A DNA stretch of 64,000 bases from Schizophyllum amplum (Eukaryota; Basidiomycota; Agaricomycetes; Agaricales; Schizophyllaceae), in the NCBI GenBank assembly GCA_007026445.1, contig VDMD01000004.1, positions 682,001 through 746,000 on the forward strand, given 5' to 3'. Numbering within the stretch: the stretch's first letter is position 1; every line of letters begins with the position of its first letter. The notes beneath the pieces are model-generated. The model saw only the letters and a list, made by a program, of their open reading frames with translations. It did not search any database and was not told the origin of the DNA. Made by a program: the position numbers and the translations under genes. Positions 1-12,385 of the stretch are shown one piece after another.

Positions 1-3000
1 TTGCCATTTGCAATCTGTTTATCCCATCGCATTTACCATCATCCCTCAGTCCGGCGGCCCTGGGAGGACGACGACGGCGTCGCGAGCAGATCTGAAGGCG
101 TTTTATGCGGACATGGAGCGCAAGGAGAAGCTCGAGAGGCAGGCCTCCAAGTCGAAGAGAAAATCTGGCTCTGGACATGGCCTCTTTCACCGGAAATCCA
201 TGAAGCGCGGCGCGTCCGCGGTGCCGCCTGTGCCAGTGCCAGTGCCAGTGCCATCGCCCGACGCCGGCAACGACAGCCGCGATCCGTCGCCCGACAAGTC
301 CGACCTCGCCAGCCTCGCCACGCACCCGTCGACGACAGACCTCGGCGCGGCGCGTCCATCATACCCGACGTCCTGCCCGAGCGGCCCGACTGGTTCACGC
401 TCTCCCATTGGGTCATCGTCCCCGGCCAGGTCGTCAAGTACTCGATCCACAACCCCGTCGGCCCGCGCTGGTACCGCAACCTCCACCTCAAGCCGCCCTC
501 CGTCGCCCGCGCCAGACCCTCGTCCTTCTTTTCCCCCTCCTTCCCTCCCATGGCCTCCGCCTCCGTCCAGGAACGCTCCGAGGACTCCGTGGGCCCCCTC
601 AGCAGAAGCCCCTCCAACTCTCCCCTCCCCACCCCCAGCTCCTCCCAAGTCCGCATCGCCCCCGAGGCCAACGGCAAGCCGCGATCGCGAAAAACTTCGC
701 TGACCGCCGCCCACGACACCGTCGACCTCCTAGACGCGTCCGACCCGTATGGCATGAACTGGCACCATCAATCACCCTATGACGCGGGCATCACCTCCCC
801 TTCCGTTGTCGATGTGGATGCAAGTCTTCTTTGTTCTATCTTCTTCCGTGGCGCTAACACCAAAACCCCATATAGAACGCGAATCGGTCGCGTGTATCCA
901 GCCTGAATGTATCGCGCCACCGCACAGTTACCCCCTCACCCTTATCACAGTCGACCTCTGCCGTCCACCTGCGACCACCCTCGACGGCTGACCCAGATGG
1001 TGCGCGTATACCCCGCAAGCTCAGCAAGCGCCGTGCACCTCTGCTCGGCGCTTTCAAGGGCGGCAAGGACGATAGGCCTACCAGCATGGCTGACCACGGT
1101 GTAGCGTCGTTGCCTACCACGCCTGTGGAGGCGGACATGCCAGTCAAGGCCTCCAAGTCCGAGGTCAAGCTCCCCATCTCTGCCTCCATGACAACCCTCC
1201 CGACCTCGGGCGGCGACTACCCAAGCGCATGTCGATGCTGCAGGTTCCCGCATCGTTAACGCGAAGAAAGAGCGCCGAGGGAGCGTGCTGGGGCGCATCG
1301 CGCGGCGTTTCAGCGTCATACGCAAGCCGCAGCACTCGAAGCAGGAGAGCATTACATCGACACAGACGACCGGTCAACCGGCGGCGACCGACGACAGTGT
1401 GAGCCAAGGCCTTCAGGAGTGGCAACATATCGGTGCTGACGATGCCAAGAAGGAAACCGACGGGGCCTCCCCGCCAGCGCCTCCTGCTGACGAGCCCGCC
1501 AGCCCCGCTCCCGCCTCCGAGGAGCCCTCTCCTCTATCCCCGCCGCCGATCGCGTCGCCAGCATCACAGACCCCTTCAGCTCCGCCCACCGTAGAAGTCC
1601 CGCGTGCTTCCAAAGACGCAGATAACCGTTCCTCGATTTCCATCGAAGCGCCCTTCTCTATCGGCAGACTCACCGTGGCCAACCCCGACGCGGAGCTTGC
1701 CAGCGAGGCGGGCACACCCATGATGCGCGCTGCGGAACTTCTTGCGGAGGTTCCCCCGCCGCAGAAGCGGTCTAGCGCGCCGATGTTGCCCGAGCTGTCG
1801 TTCACTCAAGCGCCCCGCGCGTCGCCAGCTTCTGTGGAAACGGGGCGCCCAACGTCCGGCAACTCCGCAGCGACAGCGAGTCAGGCAACAGCAGCAGCAG
1901 CGAGTCAGGCGTCGTCGCAGGTTCATCAGCCCGTCCCGCAGAAGGACCCGAAGTTCCCGAGAGTCGCTTCGTCGGCTACGTATCGCTCGAGCGAGAGCTC
2001 GACGCGGCCGTCTAGGGCTTCGTACGATAGCCAGCGACCGGGGCCACCTAGTGTGGCACCGCGCGCGAGCTCGTCTTCTCCCGACAAGCGGCATGCGGTT
2101 ACCCGTTCGCAGGATCAAGAGCCCTCGAAGAGCTCTCGTCGCTCCCACGAGCGGGAGAGAACACCGTCGTCGGCATCGCGGCTGGTCATCTCGTCCCCGA
2201 AGGCCATGTCACCCTCGTCTGGGAAGCACACTCCGACCCGCACTCCTTCGTCGGGCAATGGGAAGCGCTCTTCACATTCCGCGCCTCCGCCCTGGGCAGC
2301 GCCACCGCCGCAGCCGCCGTTCGCTGCCATGGACAACACGCCGCTCTCCAACGCGTCGGTAATCGCGAACCCGCCGACGCCGCAGGTGATGCCGATAACA
2401 GTGCCACCCTCGCCTGCTTCGGTCGCACCGACATTGCCTCCCAAGGACCTCCCACCTGCGGAGCCCAAGCCGTCGGCGAACCATCGCCGTCTTTGAGCGC
2501 GACATACGTGAGGCGGACGGAGACTTTCCGGCTAGTGCGAAGCGAGTCGGGCAATGTGTACGCGTCCGCGACACCATCAGGACGCGGCGGGCGAGCAGTG
2601 GGAGGTAATGGAGTCGCGGAAGGGCAGCCGGAGCCCGTCAAGAACAAGGGCAAGGAGCGGGATAGCGCGGAAGCGGCGCGGCGGCAGTCGAAGGACCACC
2701 GCAGCAGGCGGGCGACGACCTCGGAGGTGCAGCAGGAGGCATCGCGCACGGAAGAGCCGAAGGCGTCGCGCCGTCGCTCGGAGGACCGCGGTCGCCACTC
2801 GGAGGATCGCGCCCACCAATCGACAGACCGCATGTCGCCACACAAGCCTACACCACCGACGCCTGCCTCGGCCCCGGCGCGGCCGCTGGAGCGCGCGCCG
2901 TCCAAGACCGTGCGCCCGACGTCGGAGATGCCTGCGGCGGACGAGCTGAACGCGGTGCGCGCGCGCGAGGCATGGGAGATGGAGCGCCTGTTCAAGGCGA

Positions 3001-3377
3001 AGAGCATGTCGACGGACGAGTGGAACTCGCGGCGCATCAGCTCGGAGGCGTCGTCGACGCCGCCGCCGCGGCCGATCTCGAAGGACCTCGATGCCATGCT
3101 TGCGCACGGGGACGCGGTCGTGGCGCACGGGTCGAGCCACACGGCGTACGTGGTGCAGTCGCTGCAGGGCGGGCGGCGCAACAGCGCGTCCGCGCCGCGG
3201 CCGGAGGTGGTGCTGCCGTCGTTGGCGGCGGACCGTCTTGCGGTGAACCCGCTGCCGGAGCCGCCGCGCGAGTCGGACTACAAGCCTGCGCCGTTCCCAG
3301 TCATGAAGTTGGAGTCGAAGCTGCAGACGCCGGACCACTGGACGAAGCTGCACGATGGGTTGACGACGGCGCATTGA
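1..3377 (+). CDS. Ser/Pro-rich Pal1-like protein, 5' partial, with four frame breaks
   Basis: The window starts in or just before an acceptor (CCCTCAG ending at 49); coding reads from about 50. The product is a long, low-complexity Ser/Pro/Arg-rich protein. Near 363-800 a conserved block contains PDWFTLSHWVIVPGQ, IHNPVGPRWY and then DLLDASDPYG followed by WHHQSPYDA. This last motif resembles the Pal1 cell-morphology family motif and is shared with the gene at 34791-37479. An intron spans about 813-861. The frame changes by one base near 350, 1200, 1250 and 2480, each time in the direction expected for a deleted base, with good protein on both sides (for example KRMSMLQ before and RRGSVLGRIARRFSV after one break). 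The 3' half is charged, with SxDR repeats, and ends at TGA 3375-3377. Pal1 proteins act at the cortex in polarity; transfer of that role here is inference. The breaks could also mean a pseudogene, but the same fault affects essential genes nearby. Confidence 0.6.
230..253 (+). repeat. GTGCCA hexamer repeat, x4
   Basis: Four tandem copies of a hexamer encode a short Val-Pro repeat inside the first gene. This is a slippage-prone coding microsatellite. Confidence 0.8.
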
Positions 3378-4031
3378 GGGGGGCGTTTGGGTTTTATCAT
3401 CTCTTCTCCGTTTCCTGCCTTTTATTCACATTTACCACCCTCGGCAGCGCGTAGACTGCCTGTACCATGTCATGTCTATAGTCCATGTCAGAAGCGATGC
3501 TCGGACCCACACTCCCTTGCTCGGTATTACGACTAGTTACACACCTAAGTATATAGACTCAGATACCACGGACGCTGTCTGCGTTGTTTTTTATCCTGCT
3601 ATTACACGATTATACACCTATTCTGCCACCCGGTCTATCATGCGATGCCAATTGTAGTTCTTTCCATCCTTCCTCTTGACACTCGACGTACGCGTCAGCT
3701 GCTTACGGTCAACTTACGGTTGTGCTGTCTAGATCTGAGCCAATACCCTTCGTCGACGCGCCGCAGCGAGGAAGGCGCAACAATACTTTACTAGATATAT
3801 TTCTTAGATACTGTAGTGTACGGGGAGCAGACGAGGAGTCCGCATGCAGTTCGATACTGATGCTTTGCCGCGTGTTATTAATCTATATCAATGCAATCAC
3901 GACTCTGTTGAACGAATCGAGACGAATCTTCGCTGTATGCCTTGGAGACTATCGTCGCTGCAACAGAGGCATTAAGCGGTGCCCTAGTGCTTTTACTGGC
4001 CAAGGAGCTTGTAGATATTGCTAGCATAAAA
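3378..4031. other. Convergent 3' intergenic region
   Basis: This gap of about 650 bases separates the ends of the Pal1-like gene and REV1. It is AT-richer than the flanks, with pyrimidine tracts. Presumably it holds the 3' UTRs of both genes. I see no open frame of interest and no RNA gene. Confidence 0.6.
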
Positions 4032-7000
4032 TCAGAGTAACGACAAGGATCCGCCGAATCTTCTTCTAGCCACAACATCCATCTCCTGCTTTACCTCGCG
4101 AAAAACTTTCCACCACGACTGTCCCGCCTTGCATTTGCCACTCTCGCCTTCATCTTCCAGTCCATGGTCTTCACAGTGTTCCCATTGCCGCCGAAGTAGC
4201 ACCAGCCACCACTTCATCACAGCGACCGCCGTTTCCAAACCCTCGTCTCCCACCACAGCGTTGTCCATGCACTGCAACAAGTACTTCCGGAACATCTCCA
4301 CGTCTTTCTCTTTCGGTGCCCAATGCCGGTAGCCGACAACCCAACGCTCAAGGAGACTCTGCACCTCGTCCACATCCGCGAAGCTGCGCTTCTCAGCGCT
4401 GCCCTTCATCTGCTGCTTGAGCGATGCGGGTTCGAGGACGTGCGCCTGCGGCGGTGGCGCGTATATCTGCGTCGACGGCGAGCGCGTTGCGCGTCGTCGG
4501 GGCTTGAGCACCTTTCGAGGGCCCTGCGTCGCGTCAGGGAGAGCCGCGCCGCTCTTTGCAAGGCGCGCACGGAGCAATTGCTCGCGCTGTACATCGGGCG
4601 GGAGCAGAGTGAACACCACCGGGTCGATTTCGAGCTTTTCAAGCTCGGCTGCGCTGACCTTGCCGGGTCCCCCGCGACCGGGCGCAAATATGCTCTTCTT
4701 CGGGGAAACGCTCGGGCGGCTGCGCGGTGCAAGTTGCTGAGTGATACGCGCAAAATTGGTGAGTTTGCCGCCGGGTTTGCTTGGGAAGAGAGGTACGGGC
4801 GTTCTGGCGCGTGAAGGGCGTGAGTCGAGTGCATCAGGAGGAGGTATGGCAGGTGAAGCGGAGCGTCGCTTGTATTCCCCGTCCAACTCCTCGCGGATGT
4901 CCGCGGGAAGCGCGCAGAGTACATCCTGGTCGACTTGCGAGAAGCGTGGCAAGTCGAAGGCGACCACAGCACCAGAAGTAGGCGCATTTGAAGGCCCTGC
5001 GACGGGGCCGGTAGACGTGTCCACGGTGGACTCATCCACGGGCCGTTCTCTTCGAGCGCCTTCCACGCGTTGAAAATTGAGCCTTGCCTGCCCAGGCTCC
5101 GCGTTCTCGGCCTCGTTCACGGATTGTAACTTCTGGATCTGGATACCAAGACCGCGTAGCTCCTTTGCGTCGAAGTGAAATGAGTCAAGTAGGCGCCAGG
5201 CATGCTCGCCTATGATTTCCGCGTCGCCAGTCGCACGACCATCCCGTCCGGAGAGCGGCCCTTGTTTATTGTAGACATCGCAAGGACCATGTCCGAGAAA
5301 CTGTGTCGGCCGCATCGAATCAGCAAAAATCGCATTTGAAAAAAAGCGCACGAACCTTGGAGGGTTCCACGGGTGCAGCGGCATCCCGCTTCAGGATCTT
5401 CATCGTGATCGAGCGTCCGATTACACCCTCTTGCTCTAGTCGCCGGGCAACTTCTCGCGCTAACCTATATATGAAGGTCCGCGCCTCTTCGTCATCTACT
5501 AGGCGTATACCATACTGGAGTTAAACATGTCAGCTCGTATATTCTGCATGCATTCCAAGATTCGCGCACATTTATTTCCGCGCTCACTGACTTGCGCTTT
5601 TTGTCGCTCTCCAGCCGCCTATCATCCTCGCCGCGAATTGCGTTATACAGTGTCTCCCCGGTCGCACGCCCGAGAGTGTCGATAAGCACGCCCCTGGACT
5701 TGCGCACGAGATCTCCGAGACGGGACGAGCCAAGCTTCTCTTGCGCCTTCTTGCGCGCGGACCCTCCAAATCCATGAAGGTCGGCAATATCATGTTCAAC
5801 CATGAATTCGGGGACGGCGTCGGGAAGCAGGTGAAAGGAGCCTGCTGGTTTGGCGCGGCGGGTTGCGAGGCGGGCGAGAAGAATGTTATGCGCGATACCG
5901 ATGCTGACTGGAAGCACATGAGCTTCGGAGAGAAAGTGAAAGATAGGAAGGAATTACTGACCTTCGCATCCGGTCGCATTTCGCACCTGCGACCTGATTG
6001 ACTCCGCAAGATCCTTCGCTGGGTCAGCAGTTGGGGATGCCAGAGCGCTGGTGCGCAGCTGCGCAACCGTAGAGGAGACGTCAATTAGCGCTTCGTCGAC
6101 CGATACCGCCTGAAGATCGTCGGCATGGGACATGAGAATCGTGTAGAATTTGAGGGAGAACTCCTTGTATCTGTGAGCTCGTCAGAATTAAACGGAGCGC
6201 CTGATAGCATATGACATACCTCTCGAACTCGTATGGTATCGTACGTACGGTCGGGCACAGCGTGCGAGCCTGCTGAAGGCTGAAAGGTCCGAATCAGCCT
6301 CAATGACCGACATTTAGGATGACTAAACGAACCTCATACCGTTCTTGATCCCGAACTTCCTTGCCTCATAACTGGCGCTGGCTATCTCGCTCGTACTCGA
6401 GCTGCTGCCATCCTGCGAGTGACAGACAACTACTGGCTTGCCACGCAAGTCAGGCCGACCAATAAGACCCGCAGAGACGAAGAAGGAGTCGAAATCGCAG
6501 TGCATGATGACTCGATCCTGAGAAGGCTCGCGCGCCTTTCCCTTGCCCTTGCTCTTCGACGGCGAGCGAAGGACAAACTCTGCGCCGCGCATACTGTATT
6601 GCAGCGGATCCACGGCACCGTCTCCCGCGTCCGTGACCTTTGTTGGGGCGGCAGCGCCCTCCTTCAAGCTAGCTTCCCCGTGAGCATCACTGCCTGTATT
6701 CCCAAGGTCTTCTGCGCATATCTGGGCCTCTTGCACAAGCCGCTTCAACTCAGCCTTCCAAGTCGACAGGTGGTGCAACCGTGAGTTCCGATAGTAGCCG
6801 TCGATAAAGTCGGCAGAAGCGGAAGTGTGCGCCTTGCGCCATTCCGGATCGGCCATCGCGCGCTGCGCGTGCAGGTTCGACGTCCAGCGCGCGTATGGCG
6901 CATCATCAACCGACCTCGGTTTGACAGGGTCCGTCGAGTGTATCTTGAATCTGTTGGCGTCTGGCTCGGGCTCAGGCTCGGGCTCGGGCTGGTCCGAGGA

Positions 7001-7914
7001 AGGCGGCTCAACGAAGACATCAGGTACTGCTGGCTGCTCCGGAGGCGATGGCTTAGGCGTTGACGGCTTAGGCGTCGCCTTCGGGTGCGTCGTCTTGAAG
7101 CCGTTATGTAAAGTGCGCTGAGCGATGGCGGCGCCCTGCGAGTGCTCAGGGCGCTGATGGGGGACGTACATGTAGTTCCGCCATGGGAGTACAATTCCTG
7201 CTTTGGCGCTGTCTACGAGCCACTCGGGTCGCACGACCTTCATATGCTTGAACTCCGCTATCTTAGCGGGGGTAAGCGAGTTTGTGATTATGTGCGTCCT
7301 ACAAGAGGTGTAAGTGGACGATATGTCTGAAGAGAAGCAGAGCCTTACACAAGCCCCTTCTTGTCCAAATACGGCTGGAAGACGCCACCGTGCTTCACGA
7401 TAAGCTTACGCAGATCCTGAACGGAGGGCTGCGTCCATCCATTGATCTGCATGGACAAAAGGTCAGATTAACGAGCAACGTCTTGTCGATTCCGACCCAC
7501 ATAGATGGCTAGACCCTCGAATATCTTCGGCGCCTCGGATTCAAACTCCGCATTCTGGATCTGCAGCTTCGCACGCTTGCGACGCATGTAGTCTCCAAAG
7601 CCATCGAACTTGGACGGCGCGTAGGTGTCATCTTCGGGCGCAATGGCGACTTCGTCAGGCTCAGAGAGGCTGCGAGAGCGTTTCAACGATTTCACGACCG
7701 TGACGGGGGTTGAGGCTACGACAGTAGGCCGTGCTGATGTTACGGTCGATGGCCGCATGGGAGCTAAGGCAGGGGCTGGAGCTAGCGGTTCATATCCTGG
7801 GTCACCCGGGAGAACCGTGGTCCTGAGCGCTTGCAAGAAGCCAGAGTCCTCGTCCCCAAAGTAGTCTGATGACTGGCTGCCATCGGGCCGCAAGGCTCTG
7901 GGGGAGCGGGACAT
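4032..7914 (-). CDS. REV1: DNA repair protein REV1 (Y-family deoxycytidyl transferase)
   Basis: REV1 inserts dCMP opposite abasic sites and scaffolds other translesion polymerases in the nucleus. The start is ATG 7914-7912 (MSRSPRALRP). An N-terminal BRCT domain is split by two introns (EGLAIY, then INGWTQPSVQDLRKLIVKHG, then THIITNSLTPAKIAEF, then VVRPEWLVDS). A charged linker follows, with an EPEPEPEP run. The Y-family palm begins with MHCDFDSFFVS (metal-binding Asp, near 6500) and continues with SVDEALIDVS (second acidic pair, near 6100), the finger/thumb and the little-finger segment FLGHGPCDVYNK. Two ubiquitin-binding motifs are visible (LPADIREEL near 4900 and LPPDVQREQL near 4600), followed by a REV1-type C-terminal helical domain ending at TGA 4034-4032. 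About six introns are needed and all have GT..AG ends. No frame break was seen. The catalytic residues look intact, so I expect an active enzyme. Confidence 0.95.
6963..6992. repeat. Hexamer repeat (GGCTCG) within REV1
   Basis: About five tandem copies encode an alternating Glu-Pro run in the linker between the BRCT and polymerase domains. The repeat length may vary between strains. Confidence 0.7.
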
Positions 7915-9588
7915 GCATGCATTCGTTGGTGGTGGTTGGTAACAAGGTTTGTTGTGGTTTGTGTACGCTGTGATGGAGGTGTGATGCACGTGTAATTGCA
8001 AGAATGCACGTGCGAGACTGGCGAATGCCGAAACGGACTTGCCTCTTGCCATCATGGACATGGTTCACCCTGTCATGCCGCACAACGCGAGGTCGCGACC
8101 GTGCTGCAGCCTGCTGGTAATTGACCCACACTGCTCATCTGCTATGCCCGCCAACCTGCAGCCTATCCTTCAGTACCCCGCACGCCACCCTCCTGGTTAC
8201 AGCGCTTGCACATCGCGACAGAACCTTGCGCTCTTGCTGCCGCCGTCCTTTGCGATCTTCACACGAGCCTTCCGCTGGCAGGCCCGCAAATACCGATGAA
8301 ACTCCCTCGCACTAAGAATGCGGCTGAAGAGCCTTTGGCTGGAGGCATGATTGTCGACGTACCCGCCAGGACTTGCCGTTCAACCCTTGCATCGGCGATG
8401 TACGTCGTCGCATATTGGTTGTCCTCTCACGCTGTCAAATCTACCTCTCCAAGCTTTACTAGCTCCACTCATGAAGCCCCTTCAAAGCGCTTACTTACGG
8501 TAAGTAAGACTGCCGGGTTTCATTGGGCTCAATTGCTTGCCTTCACTCGCCCATTTTGTGGCGCTCATCCTCCAGCACCCTCAAGTTTAACATCCCGAGT
8601 TATAGTTCTGCCTGCAGTCGACTGAAGGACAAACACGTTTGACAGAGCTATTGAGTCCATCTCTCTGACGCAGGCGCGTATGGGATCGCTCTCGGGACCC
8701 TGGGCAGGGCGTGAATTGCCGTATTCCTGCGGTCAGGACGTATGTCACACGCCATCGCACATCTTACGCCAATACTAGGCTCTATCGCCATGTGGAGATG
8801 TAGGGCCCACACTATGAGTCTCCGAGCTGTGCAGTACACATTACAGGGCCTTCGCTTGTGGACGTTTACAGCCATCGATTTAACGTAAATTCTTTGGCGA
8901 CCGATATCTTGATTCATCGTGACGCGTATTGACACGGCCTGGTACTTGGGTATGCCTTCGCCCAGGATGTCTTCCCAGGTCTACACCGGCGCAATCCCAC
9001 AAGTTGCGGGATTGTGGATCGTCCGCACTGCATACGACAAGGATATCTTTCAGCTCGCCATTCGTGGATGGAGTTTGCTGATGAGCGAAAGGAAAATACA
9101 CGTGTGCTCACCCGCCGACAAAACGTAGCCATCTCGCTCACGTGTACTGTACTTCAGAACTGAGAGGAGTTCAACATCGTGCGACTCGAATACTACTTAC
9201 TGTACACCGACATGCAGCGCCTGAAGTTCGCTTCCTCCGATAGTTTTACATAGAGACTGAGGTCCCCGAAAGTTGGGAAATGGCGCTGATGAACGTCTAT
9301 ATGTCCGTTCTCGACGTGCATAGTCGAATGTGGCCGTGCCACACGGAACAATGGACGCGGGTATGCGGACCGTGATCTAGCGGACAATGGATTCAGAAGT
9401 CGGGCACGAGGCGCGCAGCCTTGAGGCTTACTTGCGAATAACCGTCAAGACCCGTTACGAGCTTAGCCGTGCGTTCAGGCTCCTACTGATCACTCTCGAG
9501 GCGCGCCTGGCTGACTGAGATAATCAGCGGCAGCAGTATCCTAGCCGACGCAATCGCCGCGCGCCACGCTCCTGCCAGCCCTCTGCAG
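7915..9588. other. Intergenic region, about 1.7 kb
   Basis: This lies between the REV1 start and the first recognised exon of the next gene. Open frames exist on both strands, but none has fungal codon bias, introns or recognisable motifs. The first exon and promoter of the 9589-11703 gene should lie at its right end. A CT-rich acceptor (CCCTCTGCAG) ends at 9588. No tRNA was seen. Confidence 0.5.
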
Positions 9589-11703
9589 CGTTTGCACCGG
9601 TCAAAAGGTGCGCCGCCGCCGTCTACCTCCCATCACAGGTCGCAGACTGACCTGGCCGCCACGACGTCTCCCCAGCAGCCCAAGTTCCTTCAGTCGAGAC
9701 TAGTTCGGCGCCTCCGCGGCTCCCTGCTTGCCTCGGCATTCCTCCGCTCGTCCCGCGCACTCGTCCGCCGCGACCGCGAGAGCACCGCGACAGAAGACAC
9801 CGACAACTTCCAGCTTGTCGATCGCGAGGATCTACATACAGCCCAGGACCCGCCACGCCGCTCGGTTCAGTCTTCACGCTCGTCCTTTACCGTCGATCTA
9901 TCCCAGGTCGAGGACCCCGATCCGCCTACCGAACAGCCCCGCCCGCCCTCGCTGCTCAAGCGTATCAAGACCCGGCTCAGCCGCACATACAGCCGCAAGT
10001 CCAACGCGCAGCCCGTACTGCTCAAATTCCCCGTCCCACCCACCAGCCTCCCCGATCAGCCGCCTCGGCTTCCGCCTATACTTCCAGAAGCCAAGGCGTA
10101 CAGTTCCCGCCACAGCGCACCTAGCGCCCGAACGTCCATCGCGGAGTCTCATTCCGAGCATCCACCCATCGAGCCTCAAACAGTACACGAGGCCGATCAG
10201 GAGCCCGCTGGTCCCGCACGCATTTACGAACGCGTCGATCCTGCTCTCCTCACTGCATCTCCATCCCTTCCCGTCGTCTTCAGCATATCCCAGACTCCAT
10301 CAAGGGCGTCGTTTATCCCGGCATCCCCCTCTTGGTTGAGTAGAAACGTACTGCTTAGGCGTTCTTCTTCCCAGACGACTTTATCGCGCGACGTGCCAAC
10401 TTCGCGTCCCGTAAACCCGACACCACCTTCCACGCCGCCAACACCAGGAACTCCCGGCTCTCCCGCACTCCCCATCCCGCCAAAGCTCATCGTCACCTCG
10501 CACGAGGACTCACCGCCACTTTCGCCTCTCGATCTTATCAGGGACGACTATACACCCTCCCACGACTCATACTTCTACACCCCCGACTCTTACGGACGTT
10601 CTCAAGAGTCAGTCAGCCGCTCGCGATCCGTTACGCCACGCGTCTCCAGAACCTCCCTCCACATACACCGCCTTTCGTGGCGCAACTCGTACTGCGATCG
10701 TACTAGAACCGCCTACTCAGAACTTCTCCTTCGCACAGTAAGTGACCACGCACCAGTCACGAGCCATATCTAACTCCTCATCAGGACGTCCCTTCTTTGA
10801 CCCACGAGGACTCCACGCCTTCGCCCACCAGCGACCTCACCGCGACCTCGCCCACCGTCGCCGAAACGCCAGAGACCGACGCACACTACCTCCAGCACCG
10901 CGTCTACTTCCCCACACCAGATCCTAACGAGGACTACACGCCGCCGCACATCACCCTCTCCCCCGATCTTTGGAACGCATACGTTGCGATCCTCTCTGAG
11001 ACCCGCCAGAACTCGCCCCTTTTCGCCCCGCAGCATAACATGGATTTCCCCGGCAGCAAGCGCAACGATGTTGTCGACATCGGCGGCGACTTCGATTACT
11101 CGGATGTGAAGTGGTTCCAGGATGCGCCGCCACGGGAGGTACGTTCAGTCGGAGTACCTTCTTTGTCTTGCGTTGCTGATCATGGCGATGACAGGCGCAG
11201 CCACCACAACCCACGACAATGTACAATCCATCACCAGCTGTCGTCGAGCAGAATGAAGCGTTCGAGTTTGCCCTGAAATCAGCACCGAACGTGCTATACG
11301 CAAGATATAAACAATACGGACAGGTACGTGGGATGGCATTGGGCCAATGAATCGCTTTTGAAGACCCCCTCACAGCTTGGTGTCCTCGCCTGGTGTTCCG
11401 AATTTTCAGAGCTCATCGATGCCTTGAAGGAGCTCGGCTTCCAGGGCAACATGTTCGTTGCGACGCGCTCGCAGGCGCTACGAACATGCGAAGAGGTCTT
11501 GAGAATGAAAATGGAGATCGAGATGCAAATCATAGTCATGTATCTGTCCAGCCAGGTGTGTGTGTTTATCTTGTCATTGTATGCGCCGGGCTCATGTTCT
11601 CTATGTGAAGGTCGCCCGGCTACGCCGATTCTTGGATAGCGAGGGGCAGTGGAACGACTACCCCACACCACAATTCCCCCTGGAGCCGAGGCAATACACA
11701 TAG
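9589..11703 (+). CDS. Unrecognised Ser/Pro-rich protein with conserved helical C-terminus
   Basis: The large exon has no ATG in its first 380 codons and is preceded by a good acceptor ending at 9588, so the initiator is in an unplaced upstream exon. The first two thirds is disordered, rich in Ser/Pro/Arg, with a basic cluster (LLKRIKTRLSRTYSRKSN). Four introns follow: donor ACA/GTAAGT near 10739, then near 11139-11196, 11321-11372 and about 11554-11609. The C-terminal 150 residues look structured (YARYKQYGQLGVLAW, then FSELIDALKELGF, then MKMEIEMQIIVMYLSSQVARL) and end EPRQYT with TAG at 11701-11703. The helical C-terminus suggests a protein-interaction module. I cannot assign a family or a role. 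No frame break is needed, and the intron phases are consistent, which argues for a real gene. Confidence 0.75.
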
Positions 11704-12385
11704 CGTTGCCAGCGTTTATCGTTGGCGAGTCTGTCTTCCGTAATCTTCGACGGGTCTATGGTATGCTTCAGCTGCGACCAAGGCTCCGTCTCCTCGAGCA
11801 TACTGCGCCCATCATGTACTTTCTATGCTTTATGCAGACTGGCCAGGTATTCTACGTCCCTGGCACGATCTTTGACTATGACTTTACGCCTAGCTACGCA
11901 CTGATGTATTCATGCTCTCATGTTCTGTATTTTTTGTTTTGCACATTAAGTCTCAAGATACAACTTTTCGTCCATACTCCATTGTCACTATTGTATAGTA
12001 CGAACAGTGCGTATGAACCTGTGCCTAGGAGGCTGTGAAGCCTGCCTTATCCCCTGGGCGTTCATGGGGAAATGACCCTGGAGGAGTACCTAACGAGTTG
12101 TAGGTCCAGCACGTGGCTTTCGGGAAATCTACCGCGTCCGATCACGCTGCGATCACGTCACCAGCCTGACTTCGTCCGCGGCCCACGCGTCTCCGTTTGC
12201 CTTTCTGGGATCGCGCTTATTTTGCCGCCAGCTTCAGGTGCACCGTCGCGTCATGTCAAGATTTCTGCTCGTCGCTTGCTAGCCGATTTGTTACATGGTT
12301 GCTCGAAGTCGGGGACCTCAGGCTATATAAATCCTGCAATGGCATCCTCACCGGCCGGTTCTCCTGCTCTTTCCTTCAGCGTACG
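11704..12385. other. Intergenic region with MFS promoter
   Basis: It holds the 3' end of the upstream gene, an AT-rich stretch near 11920-12000 and the promoter of the MFS gene at 12386. No other gene was seen. Confidence 0.6.
12324..12337 (+). promoter_or_regulatory. TATA box of MFS transporter 1
   Basis: TATATAA at 12324-12330 lies about 55 bases before ATG 12386. The overlapping block ATAAATCCTGC (12327-12337) recurs at a similar distance before the paralogue (20353-20343, minus strand). Confidence 0.65.

Noticed and set aside
8206..8625. Open frame of 139 codons in the gap after REV1
   Set aside because: No motif, no intron structure and unremarkable composition; open frames of this length are expected by chance in GC-rich DNA.
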